A stretch of 64,000 nt of DNA, from NCBI GenBank assembly GCA_029246685.1, contig JAQWMR010000004.1:210841-274840 (forward strand), in the 5' to 3' direction. The notes under the pieces were generated by a model that was not told the origin of the DNA, searched no databases, and saw only the letters and a list, made by a program, of their open reading frames with translations. Positions within the stretch are counted from its first letter, which is position 1, and the number at the start of each line of letters is the position of its first letter. Positions 54,541-64,000 of this stretch are shown piece after piece. Source of the DNA: Acidimicrobiales bacterium (GTDB lineage Bacteria > Actinomycetota > Acidimicrobiia > Acidimicrobiales > Aldehydirespiratoraceae). The position numbers and the translations under genes were made by a program.

Positions 54541-55746
54541 ATGAGGACCAGAGCTGTCGCTGTCATTGTCTTTCTTGCGCTGGTCGCCGCCGCGTGCGGT
54601 GACGATGAGGCCGACACCGACGATCCGACGACGACGACCACCACGTCGACGACAAGCACGACGACCACAACCACCACGACGGTCGCTCCCGACCCGTTGC
54701 GGATCAACGACCTGCAGGTCGTCGGGTCGCACAACTCGTATCACCTCCGCCCGATCCCGCAGGCGTACGACGCGATCGCCGCTGTCAGCCAGGAGCTGGC
54801 CGAGTCGATCGACTACTCGCATCGATCGCTCACCGAGCAGCTCGGGGACTTCGGCGTTCGCCAGTTCGAGATCGACGTGTTCGCCGACCCCGAGGGTGGG
54901 CTGTACGCCAACCGGGCGGCCATGCCCGTCGTCGGACTCCCGGCGGAGTCGGGCATCGCCGCACTCGACGAACCCGGCTTCAAGGTGCTGCATACCCAGG
55001 ACTTCGACTTCGAGACGAACTGCCTCACCCTGCAACTCTGCCTCGGCGAGATCGCTGCCTGGTCGGACGCAAACCCGGACCACGTGCCGCTGATGATCAT
55101 GATCGAGATCAAAGAGGAGTCCGTTCCGGAGGCGGCTGCGGACGCTGGGGTCGAGCTGCCCGACCTGCCGATCGAGTGGACGATCCCCGTCGAGACCACC
55201 GAAGCGACGCTCGCGGCGCTCGACGAGGAGCTGCGCCGCGGGGTGGGGGAGGAGCGGATCATCACGCCGGATGACGTCCGGGCCGGCGCCGCGACGCTCG
55301 AGGAAGTCATCCTGGCGGACGGGTGGCCCACCCTGGATGAGGCTCGGGGCAAGGTGCTCTTCTCGATGGTCAACACCGGTGGGGCCCGTGACGCCTACCG
55401 CACGCCGAGCGACGTCCTCGAGGGCCGCGTGATGTTCACCACGAGCGACCCGGGTGCGCCGGACGCCGCCTTCCTGCGGGTCGACGACCCGGTGGCCAAC
55501 GCAGAGCGGATCGACGAGCTCGCGGCGCTCGGCTACCTCATCCGCACCCGGACCGATTCGCCGACTGCGGATGCCCGCAACGGTGACACGACCCGCCGAG
55601 AAGCGGCGCTGGCCAGCGCCGCCCACTACCTGTCGACGGACTACTACGCCGAGGATCCGGCGTTCGAGACCGGCTACGACGTCGCGGTGACGGAGTGGTG
55701 CAATCCCGTCACGGCGCCGGATTGTGGGCTTCTCCCCGCCAGCTGA
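54541..55746 (+). CDS. Lipoprotein with calcium-dependent PI-PLC-like domain
   Basis: The 401-residue protein has a lipobox (VAAAC, Cys19), a Thr-rich linker (29-48), and a catalytic domain with GSHNSYH (His64), RQFEIDVFADPEGG, VLHTQDFDFETNC and MIMIEIKEE. These match the bacterial PI-PLC-C1 (PF16670-like) phosphodiesterase family. Located outside the membrane; substrate not known, a phosphodiester or phospholipid is inferred. Starts 18 nt after xsc. Confidence 0.8.
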   Translation: MRTRAVAVIVFLALVAAACGDDEADTDDPTTTTTTSTTSTTTTTTTTVAPDPLRINDLQVVGSHNSYHLRPIPQAYDAIAAVSQELAESIDYSHRSLTEQLGDFGVRQFEIDVFADPEGGLYANRAAMPVVGLPAESGIAALDEPGFKVLHTQDFDFETNCLTLQLCLGEIAAWSDANPDHVPLMIMIEIKEESVPEAAADAGVELPDLPIEWTIPVETTEATLAALDEELRRGVGEERIITPDDVRAGAATLEEVILADGWPTLDEARGKVLFSMVNTGGARDAYRTPSDVLEGRVMFTTSDPGAPDAAFLRVDDPVANAERIDELAALGYLIRTRTDSPTADARNGDTTRREAALASAAHYLSTDYYAEDPAFETGYDVAVTEWCNPVTAPDCGLLPAS

Positions 55747-55776
55747 CATGTTCATACAAATGGTTGCATGAACATG
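55747..55776. promoter_or_regulatory. ArgR operator (ARG-box-like palindrome)
   Basis: CATGTTCATACAA and TTGCATGAACATG are complementary at 12 of 13 positions around four bases. The half-site TGCATGAACATGCA fits actinobacterial ARG boxes (TGCAT-like AT-rich dyads). It lies 11 nt ahead of a -10 candidate TACGCT (55787-55792), which is itself only 6 nt before the argC ATG, so the argC mRNA is probably leaderless and ArgR would block the promoter. Confidence 0.7.
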
Positions 55777-55798
55777 CAGACGCCGCTACGCTTACTGA

Positions 55799-56833
55799 AT
55801 GCAACGGGTAGCGATCATCGGTGCGTCGGGTTTCACCGGCGCGGAGTTCCTCAGATTGTGCGCCGGCCATCCCGAATTCGAGGTGGTTGCGGCGACAGGG
55901 GAGACGCAGGCGGGGACCCGAATCGCTGATCTGTACCCCAGTCTTGCCGCTTCCTACGGCGAGATGGCGTATGTCCCGTACGACGATGCGTTGCTCGACG
56001 GCATCGACCTCGTCTTCATGGGCCTGCCCCATGGCCACGCGCAGAAGATCGCCCCGGCGATCCGGGGCAAGGTGCCCCACATCGTCGATTTGTCGGCTGA
56101 CTTCCGGTTCGACGATCCCGAGATCTACCCGGAGTGGTACGGCGAGGCCCACGTCGCGCCCGAACTGCTCGAGGACTACGTGTTCGGGCTGCCGGAGCTC
56201 TTCCGAGATGAGCTTCCGGGGGCCGAGCTGGTCGCCGTCGCGGGCTGCTACGTCACCACGTCGGCGCTAGCCCTTGCGCCGCTGCTGAAGGCCGGTCTCA
56301 TCGAGCCCACCGGGATCATCGTCGATGCGGCGAGCGGCGCGTCCGGAGCCGGGCGGCCACCCAAGCCCAACACCACCTTCTGCACGATCGACGAGAACTT
56401 CACCGCCTACGGCCTGCTGACCCACCGGCACACTCCCGAGATCGAGATGGCGGTCGGGCGCCACGGTGGTGCTGAGGCGCAGGTTCTCTTCACCCCCCAC
56501 ATGGCGCCGATGAACCGGGGCATTCTCGCCACCTGCTACGGCCGGCCCGTCGGGTCTCCCACGACGGACGACGTGATGGCGTGCCTCGCCGATGCCTACG
56601 CCGACGAGCCATTCGTCGTCGTCAACGAACGGATTCCGTCGACCAAGGCCACGCTCGGGTCGAACAGCGCCCAGCTCACCGCCCGAGTGGACGAGCGGAC
56701 CGGCACGGTCCTGGCAATCGGTGCCCTCGACAACCTCGTCAAGGGCGCCTCTGGCCAGGGCATTCAGTGCGCCAATGCCGTTCTCGGGCTTCCCGAAGAC
56801 ACCGGCTTGTCCGCTGCGGGCCTCTACCCGTAG
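55799..56833 (+). CDS. argC: N-acetyl-gamma-glutamyl-phosphate reductase
   Basis: Third step of arginine synthesis. The 344-residue protein has an NADP loop VAIIGASGFTGAEFLRL, LPHGHAQK, nucleophile Cys150 in VAVAGCYVTT, and HRHTPEIEMAV. First gene of the arg operon, probably leaderless under ArgR. Confidence 0.96.
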   Translation: MQRVAIIGASGFTGAEFLRLCAGHPEFEVVAATGETQAGTRIADLYPSLAASYGEMAYVPYDDALLDGIDLVFMGLPHGHAQKIAPAIRGKVPHIVDLSADFRFDDPEIYPEWYGEAHVAPELLEDYVFGLPELFRDELPGAELVAVAGCYVTTSALALAPLLKAGLIEPTGIIVDAASGASGAGRPPKPNTTFCTIDENFTAYGLLTHRHTPEIEMAVGRHGGAEAQVLFTPHMAPMNRGILATCYGRPVGSPTTDDVMACLADAYADEPFVVVNERIPSTKATLGSNSAQLTARVDERTGTVLAIGALDNLVKGASGQGIQCANAVLGLPEDTGLSAAGLYP

Positions 56834-56852
56834 CGCGACGGAGGACCCCGAC

Positions 56853-58091
56853 ATGTCTGAGATCTCACCCCTGGCCCCGGCGTCGTTCCCCGAGCTGCCG
56901 CCGATCGCCGGCCTCGCGCTGTCCACGCATGCCGCCGGCATCTACTACGAGGCGCGGGCGGACCTGTTCCTGGCCGAGATGGCCGAAGGCACGACTGTCG
57001 CCGGGACCTTCACGCAGAGCCTCTGCCCGTCGGCGCCGGTCGACTGGTGCAAGCGCATCCTCGCTGAGGGCGACGGCACGGCGCGGGCCATCGCCTGCAA
57101 CTCCGGCAACGCCAATGCCTTCACCGGCCGGGCGGGCGAGACCGCGGCTGCGCTCACCGCCGAGCTGATCGGCGAGGCGCTCGATCTCGAACCCGACCGG
57201 ATCTACCTCGCCTCCACCGGCGTGATCGGCGAAACGCTGCCAGAGGATGCTCTGCGGACCGGGCTTCCAGCGCTCGCTGACGGGCTCGACAATGCGAACG
57301 CTCGGACGTGGGCCGACGCGGCTGCGGCGATCCGCACCACCGACACGTTCTCGAAGGGTGCTTCATCTCGGGTTCCCGGCACGGCCGCCCACATCGTCGG
57401 CATCGCCAAGGGCAGCGGCATGATCGCTCCGGACATGGCGACGATGCTCGCATTCGTGTTCACCGATCTCGGGGTGGCGTCCGACATCCTTCAGGTTGCC
57501 CTCAGTCGGTCCGTCGCCCGGAGCTTCAACCGGATCACCGTCGACAGCGACACGTCCACCAGCGACACCGTGCTGCTGTTCGCCACCGGCGAGCAGATCG
57601 ACGACGAGATCCTCACCACGGACGACGATCGCTTCCCGGACTTTCAGGACGCGCTGGACGAAGTGCTTCTCGACCTGGCCCACCAGATCGTGCGCGACGG
57701 CGAAGGCGCCACGAAATTCGTGGAGATCGCTGTCACTGGCGCCGAGTCGGACGATGCGGCCGAGGCGATCGCCTTCTCGGTGGGCAACTCGCCCCTCGTG
57801 AAGACGGCGCTTGCCGCAGCAGACGCGAACTGGGGCCGCGTCGTCATGGCCGTCGGTAAAGCCGGCCAGGCCGCCGATCGTGACGCGCTCGCGATCTGGA
57901 TCGGCCCCGAGCAGGTGGCGGCGCATGGCGCGGTCGTGGACGGCTACTCCGAGGAACGGGCGACCGCCCACCTCCAGGAAGACGAAGTGAGCATCACCGT
58001 GGACGTCGGGGTCGGCGAAGGGTCAGCCACGATCTGGACCTGTGATCTGACCCACGGCTACATCGAGATCAACGCGGGGTATCGGTCGTGA
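56853..58091 (+). CDS. argJ: Bifunctional ornithine acetyltransferase / N-acetylglutamate synthase
   Basis: Transfers acetyl from N-acetylornithine to glutamate. The 412-residue precursor contains the self-cleavage site in MIAPDMATMLAF between Ala196 and Thr197, which becomes the nucleophile, plus NSGNANAFTG and FNRITVDSDTSTSDT. GAGGA precedes ATG 56853. Presence of argJ implies the cyclic acetyl pathway. Confidence 0.96.
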   Translation: MSEISPLAPASFPELPPIAGLALSTHAAGIYYEARADLFLAEMAEGTTVAGTFTQSLCPSAPVDWCKRILAEGDGTARAIACNSGNANAFTGRAGETAAALTAELIGEALDLEPDRIYLASTGVIGETLPEDALRTGLPALADGLDNANARTWADAAAAIRTTDTFSKGASSRVPGTAAHIVGIAKGSGMIAPDMATMLAFVFTDLGVASDILQVALSRSVARSFNRITVDSDTSTSDTVLLFATGEQIDDEILTTDDDRFPDFQDALDEVLLDLAHQIVRDGEGATKFVEIAVTGAESDDAAEAIAFSVGNSPLVKTALAAADANWGRVVMAVGKAGQAADRDALAIWIGPEQVAAHGAVVDGYSEERATAHLQEDEVSITVDVGVGEGSATIWTCDLTHGYIEINAGYRS

Positions 58092-58981
58092 CTGAGGACG
58101 ACGTGCTGCCGGACAGAGGCTTCTCGCCCGAGCGGCGGGCCGACGCGCTCGTCGAGGCGTTGCCATACATCCAACGATTCCGGGGCGCGGTCGTCGTCGT
58201 GAAGTACGGCGGCAATGCCATGACCGATCCTGGCCTCGCGGCCACGTTCGCCGAGGACATCGTCCTGCTGCGGTCCGTTGGCCTCAAGCCCGTCGTCGTG
58301 CATGGTGGTGGCCCCCAGATCGGCGATCTCCTCAGTCGGCTGGGCAGGGAGACCGAGTTCGTCGACGGCCTCCGGGTCACCGACGAAGAGACGCTCGACG
58401 TGGCCCGCATGGTGCTCGTGGGCAAGGTCGGCCGCGACATCGTTGGCGCGATCAACATCCATGGCGCCTATGCCGTCGGCCTGTCGGGCGAGGACGGTGG
58501 CCTGATCACCGCCGCGATGCGCGACGAAGCGCTCGGCTTCGTCGGCGATGTGGTGTCGGTCCAACCGGGCATCATCGACCGTCTCCTGGCGGAGGAGATG
58601 ATTCCGGTCGTCTCGACCATCGGCAGCGATGGGCAGGGCCAGGCCTACAACATCAACGCCGACACCGTTGCCGGCGCGCTTGCGGGTGCGCTCGGCGCCG
58701 AGAAGGTCGTGTATCTGACGGACGTGCCGGGTCTGCTGACGGACGTCGACGACCCCGGCTCCATCGTGGCCCGGGCCGACGTTGCTGCCATCGAAGGGCT
58801 CATCACCGATGGCACGATCAGCGGCGGCATGATCCCGAAGGTGCGGGCCTGCATCGACGCTGTCGAAGCCGGCGCGACGTCCGCCCACATGCTGGACGGG
58901 CGCATTCCCCATGTACTGCTGCTCGAACTCTTCACCGATGCCGGCATCGGCACGATGGTGACAAACGGAGACCTGTCATGA
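58088..58981 (+). CDS. argB: Acetylglutamate kinase
   Basis: Second step of the pathway. The 297-residue amino-acid kinase has VVVKYGGNAM, VVHGGGPQIGDLL, LVGKVGRDIVGAIN, and a C-terminal MIPKVRACIDAVEAGATSAHMLDG. Overlaps argJ and argD by 4 nt. The short N-terminal helix is of the type associated with arginine-sensitive hexameric enzymes. Confidence 0.96.
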   Translation: MTEDDVLPDRGFSPERRADALVEALPYIQRFRGAVVVVKYGGNAMTDPGLAATFAEDIVLLRSVGLKPVVVHGGGPQIGDLLSRLGRETEFVDGLRVTDEETLDVARMVLVGKVGRDIVGAINIHGAYAVGLSGEDGGLITAAMRDEALGFVGDVVSVQPGIIDRLLAEEMIPVVSTIGSDGQGQAYNINADTVAGALAGALGAEKVVYLTDVPGLLTDVDDPGSIVARADVAAIEGLITDGTISGGMIPKVRACIDAVEAGATSAHMLDGRIPHVLLLELFTDAGIGTMVTNGDLS

Positions 58982-60192
58982 CCGCCGATCAGGCCGCCGC
59001 ATGGGGCGCCAAGGGCGACCACAGCCCACTCATGAACAACTACGGCTCGCCGCCGCGGCTCTTCGTGAAGGGTCAGGGCGCCGAGCTCTGGGACGCCGAT
59101 GGTGTCCGTCACCTGGACTTTCTCTGTGGATTGGCCGTCACCTCCCTCGGGCATGCCGACCCCGAGATCGCTGCGGCGATCGCTGCGCAGGCGATAACAC
59201 TCACCCACACATCGAACCTGTTCGCCAACGAGCACCAGGCGCCTGTCGCCGAGCGCATCTCCGAACTGATCGACTGCGGGCCGGGTCAGGTCCTGTTCCA
59301 GAACTCGGGCGCTGAGGCCAACGAGGCGGCAATCAAGCTTGCTCGGAAGTACCAGGGGAGGGGCCGCCACGTCGTCATCAGTGCGATGCGCTCCTTCCAC
59401 GGCCGGACGCTCGCGACGCTCGCCGCCACAGGTCAGCCGGAGAAGCACGAGCCGTTCCAGCCGCTACCCGAGGGCTTCCACCACGTTGCCTGGAACGACC
59501 TCGACGAGCTCGAACGGGCGCTCAGCCCCGAGGTCGGCGCGATCCTGCTCGAGCCCGTGCAGGGCGAAGGCGGCGTCAACGCCGCCGATCCGGCGTATCT
59601 GCAGGGCGTGCGGGCGCTGTGTGACGAGCGGGGAATCCTGCTCATCATGGACGAGGTACAGACCGGCTTTGCCCGGACGGGTGAGTGGTTCGGTTTCCAG
59701 CACGCCGGGGTGCAGCCCGACATCGTGTCGCTCGCGAAGGGCATCGCGAATGGCATGCCGGTCGGGGCGATCTGGGCTCGTGACGACGTCGCCGCGGCCT
59801 TCGTGCCCGGTGACCACGGCTCCACCTACGCCGGACAGGCGCTGGCGCTCGCCGGCGCCCGGGCCACCCTGGACCGCTATGTCGCCATGGACGCACCCGC
59901 CGTCGTTCGCGAACGCAGTGCTGCCCTTCGGGGCGCGCTCGAGGCGCTCGACACCGTCGATCATGTTCGCGGATCAGGGCTGTTGCTCGGCATCGAGCTC
60001 ACCGCTGAGGCGCTCGCCGGGCGCACCGGCCCTGAGATCGCTCGGACCTGTCTGGACCGCGGGCTCATCATCAACGGCATCACCCCGACGGCCCTCCGGT
60101 TGGCGCCGCCGTTCATCATCGCCGACCAGCAGATCGCAGAGGCGGTCGAGATCATCTCCACCGTCATCGCCGAACCGGGAGGATCCTCCTGA
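58978..60192 (+). CDS. argD: Acetylornithine aminotransferase
   Basis: PLP class III transaminase, fourth step. The 404-residue protein has LFCGLAVTSLGHADPEIA-like DFLCGLAVTSLG, NSGAEANEAAIKLARKY, SFHGRT, MDEVQTGFARTGEWF and Lys254 in SLAKGIANGMPVGA. Stop overlaps the argF ATG by 1 nt. Confidence 0.95.
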   Translation: MTADQAAAWGAKGDHSPLMNNYGSPPRLFVKGQGAELWDADGVRHLDFLCGLAVTSLGHADPEIAAAIAAQAITLTHTSNLFANEHQAPVAERISELIDCGPGQVLFQNSGAEANEAAIKLARKYQGRGRHVVISAMRSFHGRTLATLAATGQPEKHEPFQPLPEGFHHVAWNDLDELERALSPEVGAILLEPVQGEGGVNAADPAYLQGVRALCDERGILLIMDEVQTGFARTGEWFGFQHAGVQPDIVSLAKGIANGMPVGAIWARDDVAAAFVPGDHGSTYAGQALALAGARATLDRYVAMDAPAVVRERSAALRGALEALDTVDHVRGSGLLLGIELTAEALAGRTGPEIARTCLDRGLIINGITPTALRLAPPFIIADQQIAEAVEIISTVIAEPGGSS

Positions 60193-61085
60193 TGCGTCAT
60201 TTCCTCGAAGTCGACGACCTCTCCAGGCCCGAACTCGAACGGGTACTGGATCTCGCATCCATGGCCGAGCCGCCCCGCGTCCTTGCGGGCAAGGGCATGG
60301 CGCTCATTTTCGAGAAGCCGTCGGCTCGTACCCGCAACTCTATGGAGATGGCGGTCGTGCAGCTCGGCGGCCATCCCGTCTACATCCAGGCCGACGAGGT
60401 CGGGCTCGACACCCGAGAGTCCGTGGAAGACGTCACGAACGCCATGGCCGGCTTCCACGCTGCCGTGGGTGCTCGCGTGTTCGAACACAGCCAGGTCGAA
60501 CGCATGGCCGCCGTAGACCGCGTGCCCGTCGTGAACCTGCTCAGCGACGAGGGCCATCCGATGCAGGCCCTCGCTGATCTTCTCACGATGCATCGTGAGT
60601 TCGGCGCGCTCGAGGGGCGCAGCGTTGCCTACGTCGGCGACGCCAACAACGTCGCTCGGTCGCTCGCGATCGGGGCCGCGCTGTGTGGCATGACGTTCCG
60701 GATCGCCAGCCCGGGTGGCTACACGTTCCCCGACCGTGATCTCGACCGGATCCGTCAGCATGCCGAGCCGGAGGTCTTCGATCGCCCGGAGGACGCCATC
60801 GCCGGTGCCGACGCCGTCTACGCCGACACATGGACGTCCATGGGGCAGGAGGCCGAAGCCGAGCAGCGCCGCCGCGACTTCGAAGGCTTCCAGGTGGACG
60901 AGCGGATGATGGGCTACGCCTCCGCTGGCGCGATCTTTCTCCACTGCCTTCCCGCTCATCGAGGCGAAGAGGTCTCCGACGACGTACTCGACGGCGCGCA
61001 GAGCCGCATCTGGGTCCAGGCCGCCAACCGCATGCACGCGGCCCGAGGTCTGTTGGCCTGGCTGATGGGCGAGGTGAAGTCATGA
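60192..61085 (+). CDS. argF: Ornithine carbamoyltransferase
   Basis: Makes citrulline from ornithine and carbamoyl phosphate. The 297-residue protein has EKPSARTRNS (Ser44-Arg48) for carbamoyl phosphate, HPMQALADLLT, DANNVARSL, and the Cys-containing HCLPAHRGEEV. The SARTR variant is usual in many OTCs. Overlaps argR by 4 nt. Confidence 0.96.
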   Translation: MRHFLEVDDLSRPELERVLDLASMAEPPRVLAGKGMALIFEKPSARTRNSMEMAVVQLGGHPVYIQADEVGLDTRESVEDVTNAMAGFHAAVGARVFEHSQVERMAAVDRVPVVNLLSDEGHPMQALADLLTMHREFGALEGRSVAYVGDANNVARSLAIGAALCGMTFRIASPGGYTFPDRDLDRIRQHAEPEVFDRPEDAIAGADAVYADTWTSMGQEAEAEQRRRDFEGFQVDERMMGYASAGAIFLHCLPAHRGEEVSDDVLDGAQSRIWVQAANRMHAARGLLAWLMGEVKS

Positions 61086-61555
61086 GTAAGGCGAGGCGTC
61101 AGCATGTGATCTCGGGTCTGCTCGAGGACAACGCGGTCACGAATCAGTCGCAGCTGGTCGAGCTGCTCGCGGCCGAAGACATCGAGGCCACGCAGGCGAC
61201 GGCGTCGCGCGATCTCGACGAGCTGGGCGCGATTAAGGTGCGGGTGCCGGGCGGCGAGACCGTCTACGCGATCCCGGAGCACCCGGTCGACCGCATTGCG
61301 CCTGAGGATCACCTGCGCCGGGTGATGGGGGACTGGGTGGCCGATGTCGGTTCGTCCGGCAACATCGTCGTCCTTCGCACGCCGCCGGGTTCCGCTCACG
61401 TCGTCGCTTCAGCCCTTGACCGGGCCGGGATCGAGGAGATCCTCGGTACGGTCGCCGGAGACGACACTCTGATGGTCGTTGCCGTGGAATCGGTGGGCGG
61501 AAAAGCACTCGAAAGACGGCTCCGCGAGCTGGCCGGACTCCGAAATCGAGCTTGA
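61082..61555 (+). CDS. argR: Arginine repressor
   Basis: Arginine-responsive hexameric repressor of arg genes. The 157-residue protein has the N-terminal winged helix (RRQHVISGLLEDNAVTNQSQLVELLAAEDIEATQATASRDLDELGAIKVR) and C-terminal oligomerisation domain with GTVAGDDTLMVV. It sits within its own operon, whose promoter carries the ARG-like palindrome at 55747. Confidence 0.96.
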   Translation: MSKARRQHVISGLLEDNAVTNQSQLVELLAAEDIEATQATASRDLDELGAIKVRVPGGETVYAIPEHPVDRIAPEDHLRRVMGDWVADVGSSGNIVVLRTPPGSAHVVASALDRAGIEEILGTVAGDDTLMVVAVESVGGKALERRLRELAGLRNRA

Positions 61556-61583
61556 GAATCGAACGGGAAGTTAGGAACTCACA

Positions 61584-62788
<1,205 letters not shown>

Positions 62789-62792
<4 letters not shown>

Positions 62793-64000
62793 GTGAGCGG
62801 GGCCAGCTCTGGCACGGTCGGTTCGAGGGAGGCCCCTCCGAGGCGCTCCAGGCGCTGAACGACAGTCTGCCGTTCGACCAGCGGATGTTCCGTGAGGACA
62901 TCGCCGGTTCGCGCGCCCACGTGCAGATGCTGGCCGACGTCGGCCTGTTGGAAGAGGCGGAGCGCGACGGGATCCTGGCCGCGCTCGACACGGCCGAGGA
63001 GGAGATCGCCGGCGGCACATTCGCGTTCGCCGAGAGTGACGAGGACATCCACACCGCCGTCGAGCGGAGGGTCACCGAGCTCGAGCCCGCCGGCGCCAAG
63101 ATGCACACCGGCCGGAGCCGCAACGATCAGGTGGCCACCGACGTGCGGCTGTGGACCCTCAGCGCAATCGACGAGGTCCTGGATCTCGTCGCACGGCTGC
63201 AAGGCACGCTGCTCGCCCAGGCAGAGGCCGCCGGAGATGCCTATCTGCCTGGCTACACCCACCTCCAGCAGGCGCAGCCCGTTGCGCTCGCGCATCACCT
63301 TCTCGCCCACGGCTGGGGGCTCGCACGCGATGCGGATCGGCTGCGTGACGCTCGTCGTCGCACCGACGTGTCGGCGCTCGGCGCCGGCGCGCTCGCCGGA
63401 TCCTCCTTGCCGCTCGACCCGGCCAAGACGGCCGAGTACCTCGGCTTCGGCGCGGTGTTCGACAACAGCCTCGACGCGGTCGCCGATCGTGACTTCGTGG
63501 CGGAGACGCTCTTCGCGCTCGCCCTGCTGGGCGTGCATCTCAGCCGGATCGGGGAGGAGCTCATCCTCTGGGCGTCCACCGAGTTCGGCTTCGTCGAACT
63601 CGACGACGCGTTTTCGACTGGCTCGTCGATGATGCCGCAGAAGAAGAACCCCGACATCGCCGAACTCGCCCGGGGCAAGGCCGGTCGCCTCGTGGGCCAC
63701 CTCACCGGCTTCCTCACCACGCTCAAAGGCCTGCCGCTGACGTACAACAAGGACATGCAGGAGGACAAGGAACCGCTGTTCGACGCCGTCGACACGGTCC
63801 GCCTCACGCTGCTCGCCCTCGACGGGATGATCTCGTCCGCCACCTTCCGCACGGATCGGATGGCCGGCCAGGCCGACTCTCCCTACGCCGCGGCAACGGA
63901 TCTCGCGGAGTGGCTCGTCGCGCGGGGCATGCCCTTCCGTCAGGCCCACGCGGTGGTCGGTGAGCAGGTTCGCAAGGCCCTGGCCGGCGAGGGGGCCCTC
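62789..64000 (+). CDS. argH: Argininosuccinate lyase, 3' end beyond window
   Basis: Releases arginine and fumarate. The visible 404 residues include [58 protein letters not shown] and the signature [12 protein letters not shown] with the catalytic Ser loop. About 60-70 residues are missing beyond position 64000, judged by the family's usual length of about 460-475. Last gene of the operon in this window. Confidence 0.96.

Overview
The window is 64 kb of GC-rich, gene-dense chromosome from a free-living actinobacterium, probably of the class Acidimicrobiia. The phylum rests on the actinobacterial integration host factor, a PriA without a Walker A motif, the DUF948/small protein/alaS/ruvX/mltG/aroE order, translational PyrR control of a pyr operon, the argCJBDFRGH order and many GTG starts with 1-4 nt gene overlaps. 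The class is my inference from overall gene content. Nearly everything is core metabolism or information processing. I see no prophage, transposase, CRISPR array, tRNA, rRNA or defence island.

Layout. 0.1-9.1 kb: rarA, a lipobox-bearing SGNH esterase, then DUF948, a small protein, alaS, ruvX, mltG and aroE. 9.2-15.8 kb: a DUF4388 protein, a prepilin peptidase broken by an in-frame TGA, aroK-aroB-aroQ, an M24 peptidase, efp, nusB and a GNAT protein. 15.8-17.2 kb (minus strand): an ECF-type sigma factor with a membrane partner carrying tandem SnoaL-like domains. 17.4-26.3 kb: pyrR-pyrB-pyrC-carA-carB-pyrD-pyrF behind a PyrR-binding loop, without pyrK. 26.3-33 kb: mihF, gmk, rpoZ, coaBC, metK, priA, a membrane-anchored protein and a GNAT protein, closed by a strong convergent hairpin. 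33-34.2 kb (minus): a SpoU methylase and an RsmC-like methylase. 34.2-40.3 kb: def, fmt, rsmB, a MoaB/Mog protein, ribD, hisG, a cold-shock-like protein and a DMT transporter. 40.3-46.9 kb: a DUF1844 protein (minus), infC-rpmI-rplT, a TrmH-type methylase, a small GNAT (minus), pheS and pheT. 46.9-47.8 kb: an ECF sigma-factor pseudogene. 47.9-54.5 kb: an MDR reductase, then the main accessory region, an aminotransferase, phosphate acetyltransferase, TauE/SafE exporter, TetR regulator and sulfoacetaldehyde acetyltransferase. 54.5-55.7 kb: a PI-PLC-like lipoprotein. 55.8-64 kb: argC-J-B-D-F-R-G-H, argH cut by the window end.

How it works together. The 49-54.5 kb block encodes a coherent route from taurine (or another C2 sulfonate) through sulfoacetaldehyde to acetyl phosphate plus sulfite, then acetyl-CoA, with sulfite export. 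Both catabolic transcripts share an identical 13-nt upstream motif, and the embedded TetR gene has its own tandem repeat at the start codon. The pyr and arg operons each carry a recognisable cis site for their own regulator (PyrR loop, ArgR palindrome). infC seems to start at AUA, behind a hairpin and a tiny overlapping reading frame, which suggests autoregulation.

The most notable observations are the TetR-associated sulfonate module, two decayed genes (prepilin peptidase and sigma factor), the infC leader, the PyrR and ArgR sites, a small family of GGGGTC(A/T)GACCCC palindromes (one containing the priA start), and a class 1B-type pyrD without its usual partner.
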